A stretch of DNA of 64,000 bases, from positions 11,148,985 to 11,212,984 of the forward strand of contig NC_049990.1 of assembly GCF_000003815.2 (NCBI RefSeq). The letters are read 5' to 3'. The notes beneath the pieces were generated by a model. It was not told the DNA's origin, made no database searches, and worked only from the letters and a program-made list of their open reading frames with translations. Source of the stretch: Branchiostoma floridae (lineage: Eukaryota; Chordata; Leptocardii; Amphioxiformes; Branchiostomatidae). The position numbers were made by a program, and so were the translations under genes. Position 1 is the first letter of the stretch; every line of letters starts with the position of its first letter. Shown here piece by piece: positions 13,883 through 26,559 of the stretch.

Positions 13883-16800
13883 ATGGCAAGGTTTTCCTGG
13901 TTGATTGCATTGCTTATCACAACAGTGTTTTCGTTCGGTAAAGCAGATCCTTGTCCAAATTGTTACCCCCAATCCTATACGGAGTGTAAGAGCATAACTG
14001 GCCATTCTACCGCGCGATTTGGTCAAGGGATACTCCCCTTCCAATGTGTCCTGTGTGACACTACTGTCTCGGGTGGGGGGAGTAGGGACACCGTCCCTGC
14101 ATGCCTAATGGTTAGAGGAGTCTCGACTCTGTGGCTTCGTGGTTACCGTCTTGGCTACCTGAGTCCGTCTGATGTGACTCACATCAAGCATATCCAAAAC
14201 CTCTACATCGAACCTGGTAAGTTGGCATTCTCAACTTTCATTATATATAAAGATGTAAAGTTGTACCGTGTAGCAAACTTTTTTCATGGCGGTCAAGTCT
14301 CTAAGGATTTTACGGATGCATTTTTGTACATATGAGACAAACCCCCTTTTCTGCTTGGTAGCTCGCTGTGACCTAAACTTTTACAGATCAAACTAATTTC
14401 ATGTACAAAAATATTTTCACGTACGCTTTGCGTGCTATGTTATCTTCTCGGTCTATCATGATATCTGAATGAAAATTCCGCCCACTCGCTTTACACTGCT
14501 TGATGCGACGTTAATGTTATGTAGATGTCTACACATTTTCCATTTGTTTTTTAAATGGGCCCTGGGTCTGATACAAAGGATGATTACATAACGTTAATTA
14601 AAATAACAAGAAGGGCAGCACAAAACCAACATATTCCGCAGTAGAGTGTTGCCGTCAAGTAAAATGGAGACGTTAACGTTATGAAGAATCTTATAGACGT
14701 AGTTATGTCGAGGTAACGTTTTAAATAAGTAGCCAAGCGTTCCTTTAACAACTTCACTTTCTTCTCTTTGCAGGAGACATTGAGTACCTCGAGAATAACA
14801 CCTTTGCCGACTTCGAATCTCTGTACAATCTGTCGCTGGCTCAAAACAAGCTTCGTCATCTAGAAAAGAGTTGGTTCATTCAGGTCCAGGGCCATCTGAA
14901 CCTAGCCAAAAATGAAATCGAGTTTATAGGAAACGAGGGTCTTCAGATTAATGATAAATGTTTGAGACTTACTGCCTTGCACCTACCTGGCAACAACCTG
15001 GACATGATCAAGCCGGAATACTTTAGACATATTTGTTATTTGAGGTTGCTGGAATTGAGTAACAACAGGATTGCAACCATACAAAAAGGTACGTGTCGCT
15101 TTTGAAATACTATGGGCGTCTTTGCTGTTAAATCTACAATTGGTATATGTAGACTGTGTACATCTTCTACATAAACTTTTACTTGAATTTAAATGTTGCA
15201 GTGATTTCAAAACAGTGCATCAATTGATCAAACCCACACAACAGTTCAATATATAGAATTATCTATATAGAAGTCAACAAGTATCAACTATGTGTGATAT
15301 GCACTTGTGTACTTTGTTTGTTTACTGTTTAGTAAGCACTGATAACTCCTAGTAATAGCCTTGCAGTCCTGGCCGTATATATACATTTATCACTGATAAA
15401 CAAAATCGATCAATCTTCTTTGCTGTTGTGTATGATAGCATTCAAGTATGCACAGTTAGTACAGTTGCACAGGACGCGCACTGCGTTTTATTTGGTAAAT
15501 GTGTTGACATCAGTTATATTTGTCATTGATGCGCAACGTTACATCTCTAATTTCAAGTCAAATAACTCAAATAGTAAACTTTTATTACCACAGGTAGTTT
15601 TGATGACCAATACGATCTAAGGATACTGAACCTTACGGGAAACAACCTTACAGTCGTCAGCACGGATTGGTTCACTACGGAGGATGATACTCAGGCTAGG
15701 TTCAAGGCGTTAGAAAGACAACGGCTGCTTGGCACCTTGGCTTTGGCTGACAACCAAATCAAGTATATCGAACCAGGGGCATTTAGAGAGATTCCCCTTC
15801 TGGGGTTTCTTGGTCTCTCAAACAATCTGATCACAAGCCTACAAGAAGATCAGCTGAAAATTCAAGATTGGGGCTTCGCCATCGTATGGGGGTCTATCAC
15901 AGTGAGGTTGCAGGGTAATCCCTTACGCTGCACGTGTGGACTTCGCTGGTTTATCAATTCAGGCAAACTACTAAATTCTAAGTCCGACTTCAATCTATAC
16001 ACATGTTACTACCCAGAACATCTGCAAGGTACCAAGCTGGGTGACTTGACAATCCCTGTGATAGCATCCTTGGAGTGCCCAGCTCCTAAGGTGACCATTA
16101 CCACATCAAACGACGGTCGAACTTTCCAGTGTGAGATATGTTGGGAAGACAGGCCTCCTAATAAAATCCTATGGACACTCCCCAATAACACCAAACTCGC
16201 TATTACAAGCATATCATTTGGCATGGAATCAACCCTTATGTTTGGAGACGTGAACAGTACGACATCATTCTACATGAACCCTGAGGGCTACAATTGCTGC
16301 CATTCTAAATCGAACAATGATATGGCCAGTACTTGCAACTTTGTGGGAAAGACTTTCTCATCTCTGTCCGTCAGTGAAAGTTTTGTTAGAAAATGGCGAG
16401 GCGAGGTCCTTTCCTGCACAGCGTTTGTATCGGGCAGAGCAAGAGTTGTCATATCTAGACATAACATATCTATGGATGTGGTCGAGGATCAGTTTTATCC
16501 ATCCGTTACCACTACCCAGTATGAAAGAAACTCCACAACGCCCTCTACACTGGTCATGTCAACGTTGAATGTGAGAAGGGACCAAATAGTTGTTCTACTG
16601 GATTCAAAACAGAATGAGAGTGTGAACATTAATGTTTGGGACCTGCTTGTAACAGCATGTTTTACATCTTCTGTTGTGGCGTTGGTTGGTTTTCTCATTA
16701 TTGTACAAAGAACGAGAGATGATAACCAAAGGGTTAACCAGAACAACGGCGATGCACGGCAAAGAGACACAGATGATACCAGTATGTCCCAGCGTACGAA

Positions 16801-17257
16801 TGAAACAGAGAATGACCAGCCTCCACTGAGCCATCATTATGAAGCGATACGGGACGAACAAAATGATGATGATGATGATGTCATCACGCCTTACGGGCAA
16901 GCTACCATGGCCTGTGCTTATGGGATGGACAGCAGCAAGGAACTTTCTAACCTCAAACAACACAAAGTATATGTACATGGAGGAAAAGGACATGGTAGCC
17001 ATGCCTCATCAAGTCACTGTTTAGACGAGGGTGAAGAGGGAAAAGACAAACCGATTGCGAGCACTGTAGCTGCTGGGACAAGCATTGTTTCCGACCATAT
17101 TCTGTACATGCTTTATGAACTGAGCATACAGCCTAGTCAAACGACTGGTCCAAAACGAACCCGGTCCTACAGCACAGGAGATATTAGATACTCGGCCCCA
17201 ATTTTGATCAATGATATTGATGGGAAGGAAGAATTAGAGCGTAAAACATGGCTCTAA
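13883..17257 (+). CDS. LRR-Ig transmembrane receptor, paralogue A (3 exons, intact)
   Basis: Exons 13883-14216, 14774-15088 and 15594-17257 join in frame with GT/AG borders and phase-1 introns, giving 770 aa. The start is the ATG in aagATGgca; an ATG 18 nt upstream would only add residues before the signal peptide. Order seen: signal peptide (about 1-21), Cys-rich cap beginning DPCPNC, about seven LRRs, LRRCT (about 325-378, NPLRCTC...), an Ig-like domain (about 381-505; C, W and late C in place, plus a CC pair), Thr/Ser stalk, membrane span (about 564-588), then a tail with YEAI at 632, an Asp run, ITPYGQA near 648 and C-terminal KTWL. By architecture it is a single-pass surface receptor or adhesion protein resembling LRIG/AMIGO/LINGO types; the ligand is unknown. 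The TWL end fits a class I PDZ ligand (inference). AATAAA lies at 17532-17537. It is the most divergent and most upstream member of the cluster. Confidence 0.88.
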
Positions 17258-17531
17258 AGAGAATACCCTTTGATAGAAATACTGGTTTTATCTGAAAGCT
17301 TTAAGCTGCACAATAGAGTTGTAAAAAAAACAGAAAACAATTGGAAAATAGGAAATAAGTATTTTCGCTCAGTGTTGTATGCATAAACCGAGCGTTTTAC
17401 GTCTTTTTAGATTGAGTTGGTGTGAATTACTTGTATGTTCTTGATGCACTTATATTAACAACAATAATGTAGTTACATCGTTGTATACTGTATAATATTG
17501 TGTACTTTTACTATGTATGACACAATTCAAT

Positions 17532-17537
17532 AATAAA
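17532..17537 (+). promoter_or_regulatory. Polyadenylation signal of receptor A
   Basis: AATAAA 275 nt past the stop codon of receptor A, in AT-rich sequence. Confidence 0.6.
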
Positions 17538-17574
17538 GAATTCATTTATTTACTCATCTTGCAGAAAAGTAATT

Positions 17575-18213
17575 GTCTGTCCAATACATATCAACATTCT
17601 CGCGTACACATCTGTTTTCGAGAGCTCTATGTGATTACATGAATGTATGCAACTGTACATGCAATGGATTGTCTGACCTCCACGTATTTGAAATCCTTGC
17701 ACACACAAGCGAAAAAATAAGACATAGAGAGAGGCAGCTTGACAAAAAAGTAATCGTTACCAAATAGTGGACATCAGTATAAACACACAGAAAGAAAACC
17801 GTCCAGAAAGATAACGAAACCTTTGACTTTATTCAGTTCCACAATAAGCTTGAAAACATACACATACATTGTAGCTACTCTTCCTGTACATGTGGGCCTT
17901 CATAATTAACAAACATAACATTGCAAAAGCTATACACACAGGAACACTCATACAATCCATACAGTGTACATAGATTTCACGGGTTGTCATGCCAATGTTT
18001 AGGAACCCGCTTAGGAGACCGATTATGATTTCCGGGCTTTGCAGCGGTACATGTATTTATTCAATTGTGTCAGATTGTCTGGGTAAGAAGGTATTGGTAC
18101 AACACTGTGCGTTTTGGGCCAGGCGTGTGCTGGAAGGGTAAAGCTCTAGCAAAACGACACACTCTTCTTCATTTCTTTAATGAAAATTTGCCTTTGCATA
18201 GGAAACGAGGAAG
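17575..18213. other. Intergenic A-B, no gene seen
   Basis: Between the poly(A) signal of A and the start of B. I see no coding exon and no clear match to the promoter blocks of C and D, apart from a short TTTGCAT-containing stretch just before the B start codon. Confidence 0.5.
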
Positions 18214-20377
18214 ATGGCACGTCGATTTTTTCTGATTGCCTTAATGACAATGAGTTGCGTTTTATGCTGTCCTGATGTTTGTCCAAATTGTAAAGCTTTT
18301 ACTCCTACTGAGTGTCGTCACATTATCAGAAATTCCATGTCTGCTGGGCAGCAGCTTTTCCCCGAATGTGTCATTTGTGATCCGGTGTTGGAACACAGAG
18401 ATAGGGACGTCATTCCAACATGCTCTCTTGTTCAAAACACATCCTCGTTGTTCCTTCGAAACTACCGCCTCGACTCCCTGTCTGCTGACGACTTGAGCCA
18501 CCTTAAACATGTAAAAAGGCTCAACATGGAACCAGGTAAGGTGCTACTTCACTTGTGCTCATGTGATGTATTAGCAAATGCACGGAAATTTAAATCTTCG
18601 TGTAAAAATCATTGATGCAATCTGATTGATGTGAGATGCTGTTTCACCGAAATCACAATTCGCTTGCTGTGCTTTGAATTGAAACACATTGCCAAAAAAT
18701 GTTTTTCTTTTATATCTACTACTACCATTGATAAAAAACTGACCTTCTAGAAAGTCAGTTGTTACACTTACACTGTCCAATCAAGACAGATTAAAGGCAG
18801 TCAGAACACGATGGTTCCCGCCAGTACAAGGACGGCGACTACTCAGTACCCTGGACCTGGCACACAATCAAATCCAATACATCGAACCTGGATCATTTTA
18901 CAATATTCCCTGCTAGGTCCCTTGACCTATCCCACACGCGTATCACAAGTTACAAAGAAGACCAGTGCAACCAGTTTAACGTAACCCTATGGGCCACTAC
19001 AGGGGTTAGAATACAAGGAAACCCTATTCGCTGTACCTGCTCTGTCATGTGGATTGTACAATCACGTCGACACTTTCAACCGGGTCGAACCGGATTGAAT
19101 TTTAGAGCTTTAACATGTAGGTATCCTGCAGGCCTTCAAGGCACAAAGGTGATAGACCTCACAGATAAAATGATTGCACAAATAAAATGCCCAGGTCCAA
19201 AACTTTCTTTAACCGCATTGGAAGATCAACGGTCATTTCGTTGCGAGGTATGCTGGGAAGAGCGTCCGACTCTAATCCAATGGATGTTCCCAAATAACTC
19301 TAGACTCGTCATCAAAAACGTATCGTTTGAAATAGAAACACAAATCAACTTTGGGGAATTACAAACGTCCACAACATTTTTCATGAATCATAAAGGTTTT
19401 AACTGTTGTAATTACCAATCATTAATTGGTAATCATTCCACGTTGTCAAACAATTCTTGCAACTTTGTTGGAAAGACAATCTCAGTCATGAACGTTAGCC
19501 ATTCTCTACTACAAAAATGGCACGGTCAAAATCTCTCGTGCTCATCGGTTTTGGGTTCAGGCAAAGAGATCATTTCAGTTCAAATTAAGTTGCATTTAGA
19601 AGCAGCCCAGTCGTATCATTCGATTTCGTTAAGCACTTTTTCTAGCGCGACTAAGACCCACACTCCAGTCACAGTGACAGAAAATGTTACAGATAGACTC
19701 CAACTAATTTTCCTCTTGAAATCAGACTTACATGGACGTATTTTGATAAATACATTTGATTGGATCATCACTGCCCTTTTAACATCATCAGTTGTTGCCT
19801 TGTGTTGTTTCGTCTTGGTCACGGTACGACAGAACACACCACGCAAACAACAGGACCGGAATAACCATGGTCAAGATCAGCAAGATGCCAGTCAACTCTC
19901 ACAGAACACTCTCAGGATAGTAGAAGATCAACCTGCACTGATTCATCAGTATGAAGTCATACCAGACCACCAGGCAGACATGGATAGCATAACTCCATAC
20001 GGACAGGCTGCTGCAGTAGGTGTCTATGGAATGAGCACGGATTTAAGCTCAGCAACAAGTTCACATAAACAGGCGAAGAACGAGGTGCAGCAACATTCTC
20101 ATCCAAAACAACAGACACAGGAAGATGATGTAACTGGTATAAACGTCGATATGATTTCAGCAGAAACTTATTCAAAGGATCAACCACGAAATATTACAGA
20201 AACTGGGGGGGGGGGGGTGGTCAATGTAGAGCGGAAACATGAGATAACAGGATGCAACGAAGTGGAAGTGCTTGAAGTACAGATAGATAATGATGCCTAA
20301 TATCATCTGAATCTTTTGTCACTGATGAAGATGTTATGGGAGAATTTGACGTGATTGATCGTAAGACATGGCTATAG
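18214..20377 (+). pseudogene. LRR-Ig receptor paralogue B, decayed copy
   Basis: Exon 1 (18214-18535) is intact, with signal peptide, CPNC cap and a good donor at 18536. No exon 2 is found. The third exon is recognisable only from about 18784, so its acceptor and first LRR are gone. Compared with C it has a 2-nt loss near 18904 and a 1-nt loss near 18953, which together restore frame. From there it reads LRRCT, Ig-like domain, membrane span, YEVI and ITPYGQA. A run of 13 G lies near 20205-20217. A small deletion near 20290 brings a stop at 20298-20300; the ancestral end encoding DRKTWL survives downstream to 20377. A 417-aa product from an internal ATG (19047) is formally possible but would lack a signal peptide. 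I read this as a pseudogene whose exon 1 might still be transcribed. Confidence 0.8.
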
Positions 20378-20379
20378 TA

Positions 20380-21470
20380 AGAGGAACCAAATGCTGGTTT
20401 GCCATGTGAACGAAATGTGAACTACAGTCATTGATTCATCATCACAACGATATTTTTTTTCATATTGGTTGTTTTGAACAGACTAATACTCTTTTACTTG
20501 CAATATCCATTATCACTCAGAAACAAGATATGACAAAGTGTATGACTTATGACATTTTGTTCAAGCTTGTGGTAAAGTAGCGTTCTTTTTATGATTTTAA
20601 AGTTCTTCGTGATCGGTTCCATGCTTGCGACGTGCTTATGGAATAATGTATATATTAATGTGATTTTGTCTGATAGCGGTGAGAGCTGCCTTAAAGAATA
20701 AACAATTTCTGCTTAAGAATTTTGCGTACGCCTGTTATTCTCCAGATGTAAAAAAATCTGGCCGTGTGGGAATTTAGTAGTATGAATGCAGACATTTAGC
20801 GAGCCACACCCTAATGCCCTGGAGTCTTCTTAGAGAAGAATAAGGAGAACGATTTTGCATAACTGTAAAAGATACAATGTGTGCACGTGGCAACTTGTAC
20901 ATACAATACAAACAGTTTAACTACATGAGTTGCTTATATCTAAAAATCTAAGACACTGATCTTTTTTACAAATGGTAATAATACAAACAATCAGGCTAAC
21001 GTTATATGCTGCTTCAGGACATGATGATATTTTCTCGTTTTTGAAAGGAGTTGTATATAAATTGACCGGCATAGGCAGATATACCAAGAGGTCTAGGAAG
21101 ATACATTACAAATATGTAAGTAATCACTTTCTTCGCTAATAAGTTCTTGAAAGGTCAAGTAAGGAATGCTAACTAACTTCAAGATAGAAAACTCATCCAA
21201 GTTGGTGTAAATACAAGGGACTCAAACTTTACGTACGACATTGCTTTAAATTGTTGGCTGAAACAAAATGTCTGCAAACTTGTAAAAGAGGGCATACAAC
21301 GCTGTAGGTTTGAAAACTGAATATTAATATCAGAGACAGGGCAATGACCAGAAGATCCGTAGCAACCGAAAAATATGTTTACTGGTTCATCACTGAGACA
21401 TCACTGATAAGAAATATCAAGCACAGTTAAATATACTGCTATATAGATTTATTCACACATATGTATGCAG
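20380..21470 (+). repeat. Duplicated 3' flank of B (pair with 24858-25925)
   Basis: About 1.1 kb of non-coding DNA that matches the segment behind C nearly base for base, with small indels. It shows that B, C and D arose by tandem duplication of a unit including 3' flank and promoter. No coding exon is seen in it. Confidence 0.75.
20697..20702 (+). promoter_or_regulatory. Polyadenylation signal, copy behind B
   Basis: AATAAA within a 3' flank shared with the segment behind C (25175-25180). Confidence 0.5.
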
Positions 21471-21473
21471 ATA

Positions 21474-21765
21474 TTTGTAGATAGTGTAGCTGAAATAAGG
21501 CAGGGTTTACTAAGAAAACACGGCATAACCAGTGGTAAACTTATATCACCCCATACAAAGGTTCAGTTCAGCTCCAAATCCCTCTCTTTTTATTGCTTCT
21601 ACATAACTGACCCATGGCTTAATGACACATGTATGCCATGTAAATATGTCTGGAATATTCGTTTGAGACATATTTAGGCAAATCTTTGGGTTGCCTTCTA
21701 GCAAAGGGACACACGAGCATTTTTCTAATTCTTCCTTATTTGCATGAAAGTATGACTTAACATAA
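21474..21765 (+). promoter_or_regulatory. Distal copy of the C promoter-proximal block
   Basis: About 290 bp resembling the block directly upstream of the C start (about 21836-22110): shared stretches include GGCAGGGTTTACT, ATACAAAGGTT, AATGACACATGTATGCC and GCCTTCTAGCAAA. It ends with an octamer ATTTGCAT at 21738-21745 and GCATGAAAGT. The promoter role is inferred from position and conservation. Confidence 0.5.
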
Positions 21766-21835
21766 AAACATAATTATACTACTTTGTAGACTTATTTGCA
21801 CATAACAATATACACATGATATTTCATATTTGTGA

Positions 21836-22114
21836 GACAAAGCGTGCCCGGGAAATAGGGCAGGGTTTACTGAGGAAACACGGGCTCACACCATACAAAG
21901 GTTTAGCTCTAAATCCCTCTTTTTTATTACCACTGCATAGCTGACCCATTTGGTTTAATGACACATGTATGCCCACGTAAATATGTATGCATATGTGAAT
22001 ATTAGTTTGAGGCATATTTAGGCAGATCGTTGGGCTGCCTTCTAGCAAAAGGGCGCACTTTTAGAATTCTCCCTTTTTTGCATGAAAGTTAAACTTTACA
22101 TAACAGCGACGAAG
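21836..22114 (+). promoter_or_regulatory. Proximal promoter block of C
   Basis: Second copy of the same block, ending at the C start codon; it is matched by 26280-26559 in front of D. The octamer of the distal copy is altered here to TTTTTGCAT. The transcription start is not visible. Confidence 0.45.
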
Positions 22115-22920
22115 ATGTCACGCCAATTCTTGCTACTTGCCTTAATGGTAACAATGAGGTGCGTTTTATGTAGTTATGAAGCGTGTCCAAATTGCCAGGC
22201 TTTTACCGACGATTTTCTTCACATCATTCCAAATACTCGTATTGAAGCAGAACCCCATGGACTTCAGCTTTCTCCCATGGCCAAACGTGTCATATGTGAT
22301 GCAGATTTGGAGCGCAGAGAGAGGGACGTCATCCCAACCTGCCCTTTTGTTCAAAACACGTCCTCGTTGTTTCTTCGAAACTATCGTCTCAGCTCCCTGT
22401 CTTCTACCGACTTGAGTCACCTCAAACATCTAAAATTGCTCAACATAGGCCCAGGTAAGCTGCTACCTTTGACCTTCGCCTGATTTGTTACTAAATTACT
22501 GACATTTTGTACCGGATAGTTCCTCATTAATGACACATCAACGAGCTTTAATGTAACCATTTACACGTCACTTGTTTTGCAGGAACACTGGTTCATCTAG
22601 AAAACAGCACGTTTTCGGGACTACCGTCGGTACGAACCTTGTCACTGAGTCACAACAAGCTTCCTTACATAGGAAAGGGATGGTTTGTCCAGTTCAGCGG
22701 CCATCTTCATCTAGCTCACAACCAAATATCCTTCATAGAAGATGAGGCATTCGTTGTCAGTGACGAATACCTGCAGATCATAGGTTTGCACCTGCCGTGG
22801 AACAACTTGACAATCATCACACCTGGATACTTTAGACACCTGTCATTCCTGGGGTTCTTAGACCTACGATACAACAACATACATGCGATCCAAGAAGGTA
22901 TTTGCAAATTTCTCAATAAA

Positions 22921-23006
<86 letters not shown>

Positions 23007-23007
23007 G

Positions 23008-23040
<33 letters not shown>

Positions 23041-24467
23041 TCTATCGTCAACATGCAACTTATGCTTTTTATAGCGAGTAATTGCAAATTGTGATTTAGA
23101 TAATTGAAATGACATATTATCGTGGTCTGACAACATACCATGACAACATCATGAAACTAGGTTGTAGCTCTAACGTTGTCGTTATGGCCACTTTCACAGG
23201 CAGTTTTGACGATTCCTTTCGGCTCCGAATTCTGCGACTTGCGGGGAACAGACTAAAGGCAATCCGAACACGATGGTTCCCCCCAATACAAGGACGGCGG
23301 ATGCTCAGTACCCTGGACCTGGCACACAATCAAATCAAGTACATCGAACCAGGGTCATTTTACAATGTTCACTTTCTAGGGTCCCTTGACCTATCCCACA
23401 ACCGAATCACAAGTTTACACGAAGACCAGTGCAGCCAGTTTAACGTAAACCTTTGGGCCACTACAGGGGTTAGAATACATGGAAACCCTTTTCGCTGTAC
23501 CTGCTCTATCGCGTGGATTGTACAATCACGTCCACTCTTTAAACCTGGTCGAACCGGATTGAATTTTGAAGCTTTGACATGTGGCTATCCTAAAGGCCTT
23601 CAAGGCAGAAAGGTGATAGACCTTACAGGTACAATGATCACATCGATGGAATGCCCAGATCCAAAACTGTCCTTAACCGCATTGGAAGATCACCGGTCAT
23701 TCCGTTGCGAGATTTGTTGGGAAGAGCGTCCAACTCAAATTCAGTGGGTGCTCCCAAATAACTCCCAAAGAATCACAATCAAAAACGTACAATTTGAAAT
23801 AGAAACACAAGTCAACTTTGGGGATGTACACACGTCCACATCATTTGTGATGAATCCTGAGGGTTTCAACTGTTGTAATTACCAATCATTAACTGGTAAT
23901 CCGTCCACGTTGTCAAGCAGTTCTTGCAACTTTGTTGGAAAGACTGTCTCAGTCATGAACGTTAGCAATATTCTACTACAGAAATGGTACGGTAAAAGTC
24001 TCTTGTGCTCATCGGTTTTTGGTTCAGGAAAAGAGATCATTTCAGATCAAATTAAGTTGCATTTAGAAACAACCCAGTCGTATCATTCGATTTCGTTAAG
24101 CACTTTTCCTAGCGCGACTAAGACCCACACTCCAGTCGCAGTGACAGAAAATGTTACCGATAGACTCCAACTAATTTTTCTCTTAAAATCAAACTTAAAT
24201 GGACGTATTTTGATAAATGCATTTGATTTGATCATCACTGCCCTTTTAACATCATCAGTTGTTGCCTTGTGTTACTTTGTCTTTGTCATGGTGCAACAGA
24301 ACACACCACGCAAACAACAGGACCGAAATAACCATGGTCAAGATCAGCAAGATGCCAGTGAACTCTCACAGAACACTCACAGGATAGTAGAAGATCAACC
24401 TGCACTGCCATATCCTGCCATCAGTATGAGGTCATACCAGACCACCAGGCAGACACGGATAGCATAA
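22115..24467 (+). CDS. LRR-Ig receptor paralogue C, tail frameshifted
   Basis: Exons 22115-22454, 22583-22897 and 23200-24467, all phase 1, give 640 aa: signal peptide, CPNC cap, LRRs, LRRCT, Ig-like domain with CEICW and CNFVGK cysteines, and a membrane span with LLTSSVVAL. After EDQPALP the frame breaks. An 8-nt insertion that looks like a tandem duplication (about 24407-24422) shifts reading into a short foreign end stopping at 24467. The expected tail is open in another frame up to 24856 and ends DRKTWL. So the receptor as read keeps its ectodomain and membrane anchor but loses YEVI, ITPYGQA and the PDZ-type end. Options are a decoy-like truncation, a young pseudogene or an assembly error. 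Intron 2 carries a large TG/TA microsatellite. Confidence 0.7.
22922..23040. repeat. Compound (TG)n(TA)n(TG)n microsatellite, C intron 2
   Basis: TG repeats, a central TA/TATG tract, then TG repeats again. The equivalent site in D (27353-27410) is pure TG, so the TA core was gained in C or lost in D. Confidence 0.9.
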
Positions 24468-24856
24468 CTCCATACGGGCAGGCTGCTGCAGTAGGTGTCT
24501 ATGGAATGAGCACGGATTTAAGCTCAGCAATAAGTTCATATAAACAGGCGATGAACGAGGTGCAGCAACCTTCTCATCCAAAACAACAGACACAGGAAAA
24601 TGATGCAACTGGTAAGAACGACGATGTGATTTCAGTAGAAATATATTCAAAGGATCAACCAGGAAATGTTACAAAAACTGATGAAAATAGTGTCAATGTA
24701 GAGCCTACGAATGAGATAATAGGATGCAGCGAAGGTGAAACGCTTGAAGTACAGATAGATAAAGACTGTGGCGATGCCTTATCAACTGAATCTTCTGTCA
24801 CTGATGAAGATGTTGCGGGCAGTTTTGATGAGAAAGATCGTAAGACATGGCTATAA
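24468..24856 (+). pseudogene. Out-of-frame cytoplasmic tail of C
   Basis: Continuation of exon 3 of C in a different frame after the 8-nt insertion. It encodes the conserved acidic/Ser-rich tail with SSVTDEDVAGSF and ends in DRKTWL, like D and the remnant of B. That it remains open to the ancestral stop suggests the lesion is recent. Confidence 0.7.
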
Positions 24857-24857
24857 A

Positions 24858-25925
24858 AGGGGAAACCAAATGCTGGTTCGCCATGTGAACGCATTGTGAA
24901 CTACAGTCATTGATTCATCGTCACAACGATAATTCTTACATATTGGTTGTTTTGAACGGATTCTTTTACTTGCAATATCCATTATCACTCAGAAACGATT
25001 AAGATATGATTAAGTGTATGACTTATGACATTTTTGTTCAAGCTTGTGGTAAAGTAGAATTCTTTTTTAAAGATTTTAAAGTTCTTCGTGATCGGATCCA
25101 TGCTTGCGACGTGCTTATGGTATAATGTATATATTAATGTAATTTTGTCTGATAGTAGTGAGAGTAAATTAAAGAATAAACAATTTCTGCTTAAGAATTT
25201 TGCGTACGCCTGTTTCTCTTCAGATGTGAAAAAAGCTGGCCGTGTGGGAATAAAGTCGTATGAATGCATAAATTCAGCGAGCCGCATCCTAATGCCCTGG
25301 AGTCTTCTAAGAGAAGAAGAAGGAGATCGATATTGCATAACAACTGTAAAAGATACAATGTGTGGCAACTTGTACATACAATACAAACAGAACAGTTTAA
25401 CTACATGAGTTGCTTATATCAAAAAATCTTAGAAACTAATCTATTTTACAAATGGTAATGATATTAACAATCAGGCTAACGTTATGTGTTGCTTCAGGAC
25501 AGTATGATGATATACCAACAGATCTAGGAAAATGCATTACAAATATGTGAGATTAACACTTTCTTTGCTAATATGTTCTTGAAAAGTCAAGTAAAGGGAT
25601 GCTAACTAACTTCAAGAAAGAAAACCTCATCGCAGTTGGTGTAAATACAAGGGACTCAAACTGTACGTACGACATTGCTTTAAATTGTGGGCTGAAACAA
25701 AATGTCTGCAAACTTGTAAAAGAGTAAAAGAGGCAATTCACATCGCAGTAGGTTTGAAAACTGAATATTAATATCAGAGACAGGGCAATGACCAGAAGAT
25801 CCGTAGCAACCGAATTTATGTTTACTAGATCATCACTGAGACATCACTGATAAGAAATATCAAGCATAGTTAAATATAATTCTATGCAGATTTATTCACA
25901 CATAAGAGTATGCAGATATTTGTAG
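24858..25925 (+). repeat. Duplicated 3' flank of C (pair with 20380-21470)
   Basis: Non-coding segment homologous to the one behind B, including an AATAAA at 25175-25180. No gene is seen in it. Confidence 0.75.
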
Positions 25926-26210
25926 ATAGTGTAGCTGAAATAAGGCAGGGTTTACTGAGGAAACATGGCATAACCAGTGGCAAACGTATATCACACCATA
26001 CAAAGGTTCAGTTCAGCTCCAAATCTCTCCCTTTTTATTGCGTCTACATAACTGACCCATGTGGCTTAATGGCACATGTATGACATGTAAATATGTCTGG
26101 AATATTCGTTTGAGACATATTTAGGCAAATCTTTGGGTTGCCTTCTAGCAAAAGGACACACGAGCATTTTTCTAATTCTTCCTTATTTGCATGAAAGTAT
26201 AACTTAACAT
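25926..26210 (+). promoter_or_regulatory. Distal copy of the D promoter-proximal block
   Basis: Matches 21474-21765 and keeps the octamer ATTTGCAT at 26185-26192. As in C, a second, more diverged copy (about 26280-26559) lies directly upstream of the start codon. Confidence 0.5.
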
Positions 26211-26279
26211 AAAAACATAATCATACTACTTTGTAGACTTATTTGCAAATAACACTATACACATGATATTTCATATTTG

Positions 26280-26559
26280 TGAGACAAAGCGTTCCCGGGA
26301 AATAGGGCAGGGTTTACTGAGGAAACACGGGCTCACAACATGTACCATGCAAAGGTTCAGCTCTAAATCCCTCTTTTTCATTACTACTACACAACTGACC
26401 CATTTGGCTTTAATAATGACACGTGTATGCCCACGTGAATATGTATGCATATGTGAATATTAGTTTGAGGCATATTTAGGCAGATCGTTGGGTTTCCTTC
26501 TAGCAAAAGGACCGCACTTTTAGAATTCTTAAGTTAAACTTTATATAATAGCGACGAAG
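26280..26559 (+). promoter_or_regulatory. Proximal promoter block of D
   Basis: Copy of the 21836-22114 block, ending at the D start codon in gcgacgaagATG. It lacks the octamer-like TTTGCATGAAAG stretch present in the other copies. Confidence 0.45.

Noticed and set aside
22716-23141. Minus-strand frames with Thr-His and Ile-Tyr runs
   Set aside because: Shadow of the TG/TA microsatellite in intron 2 of C.
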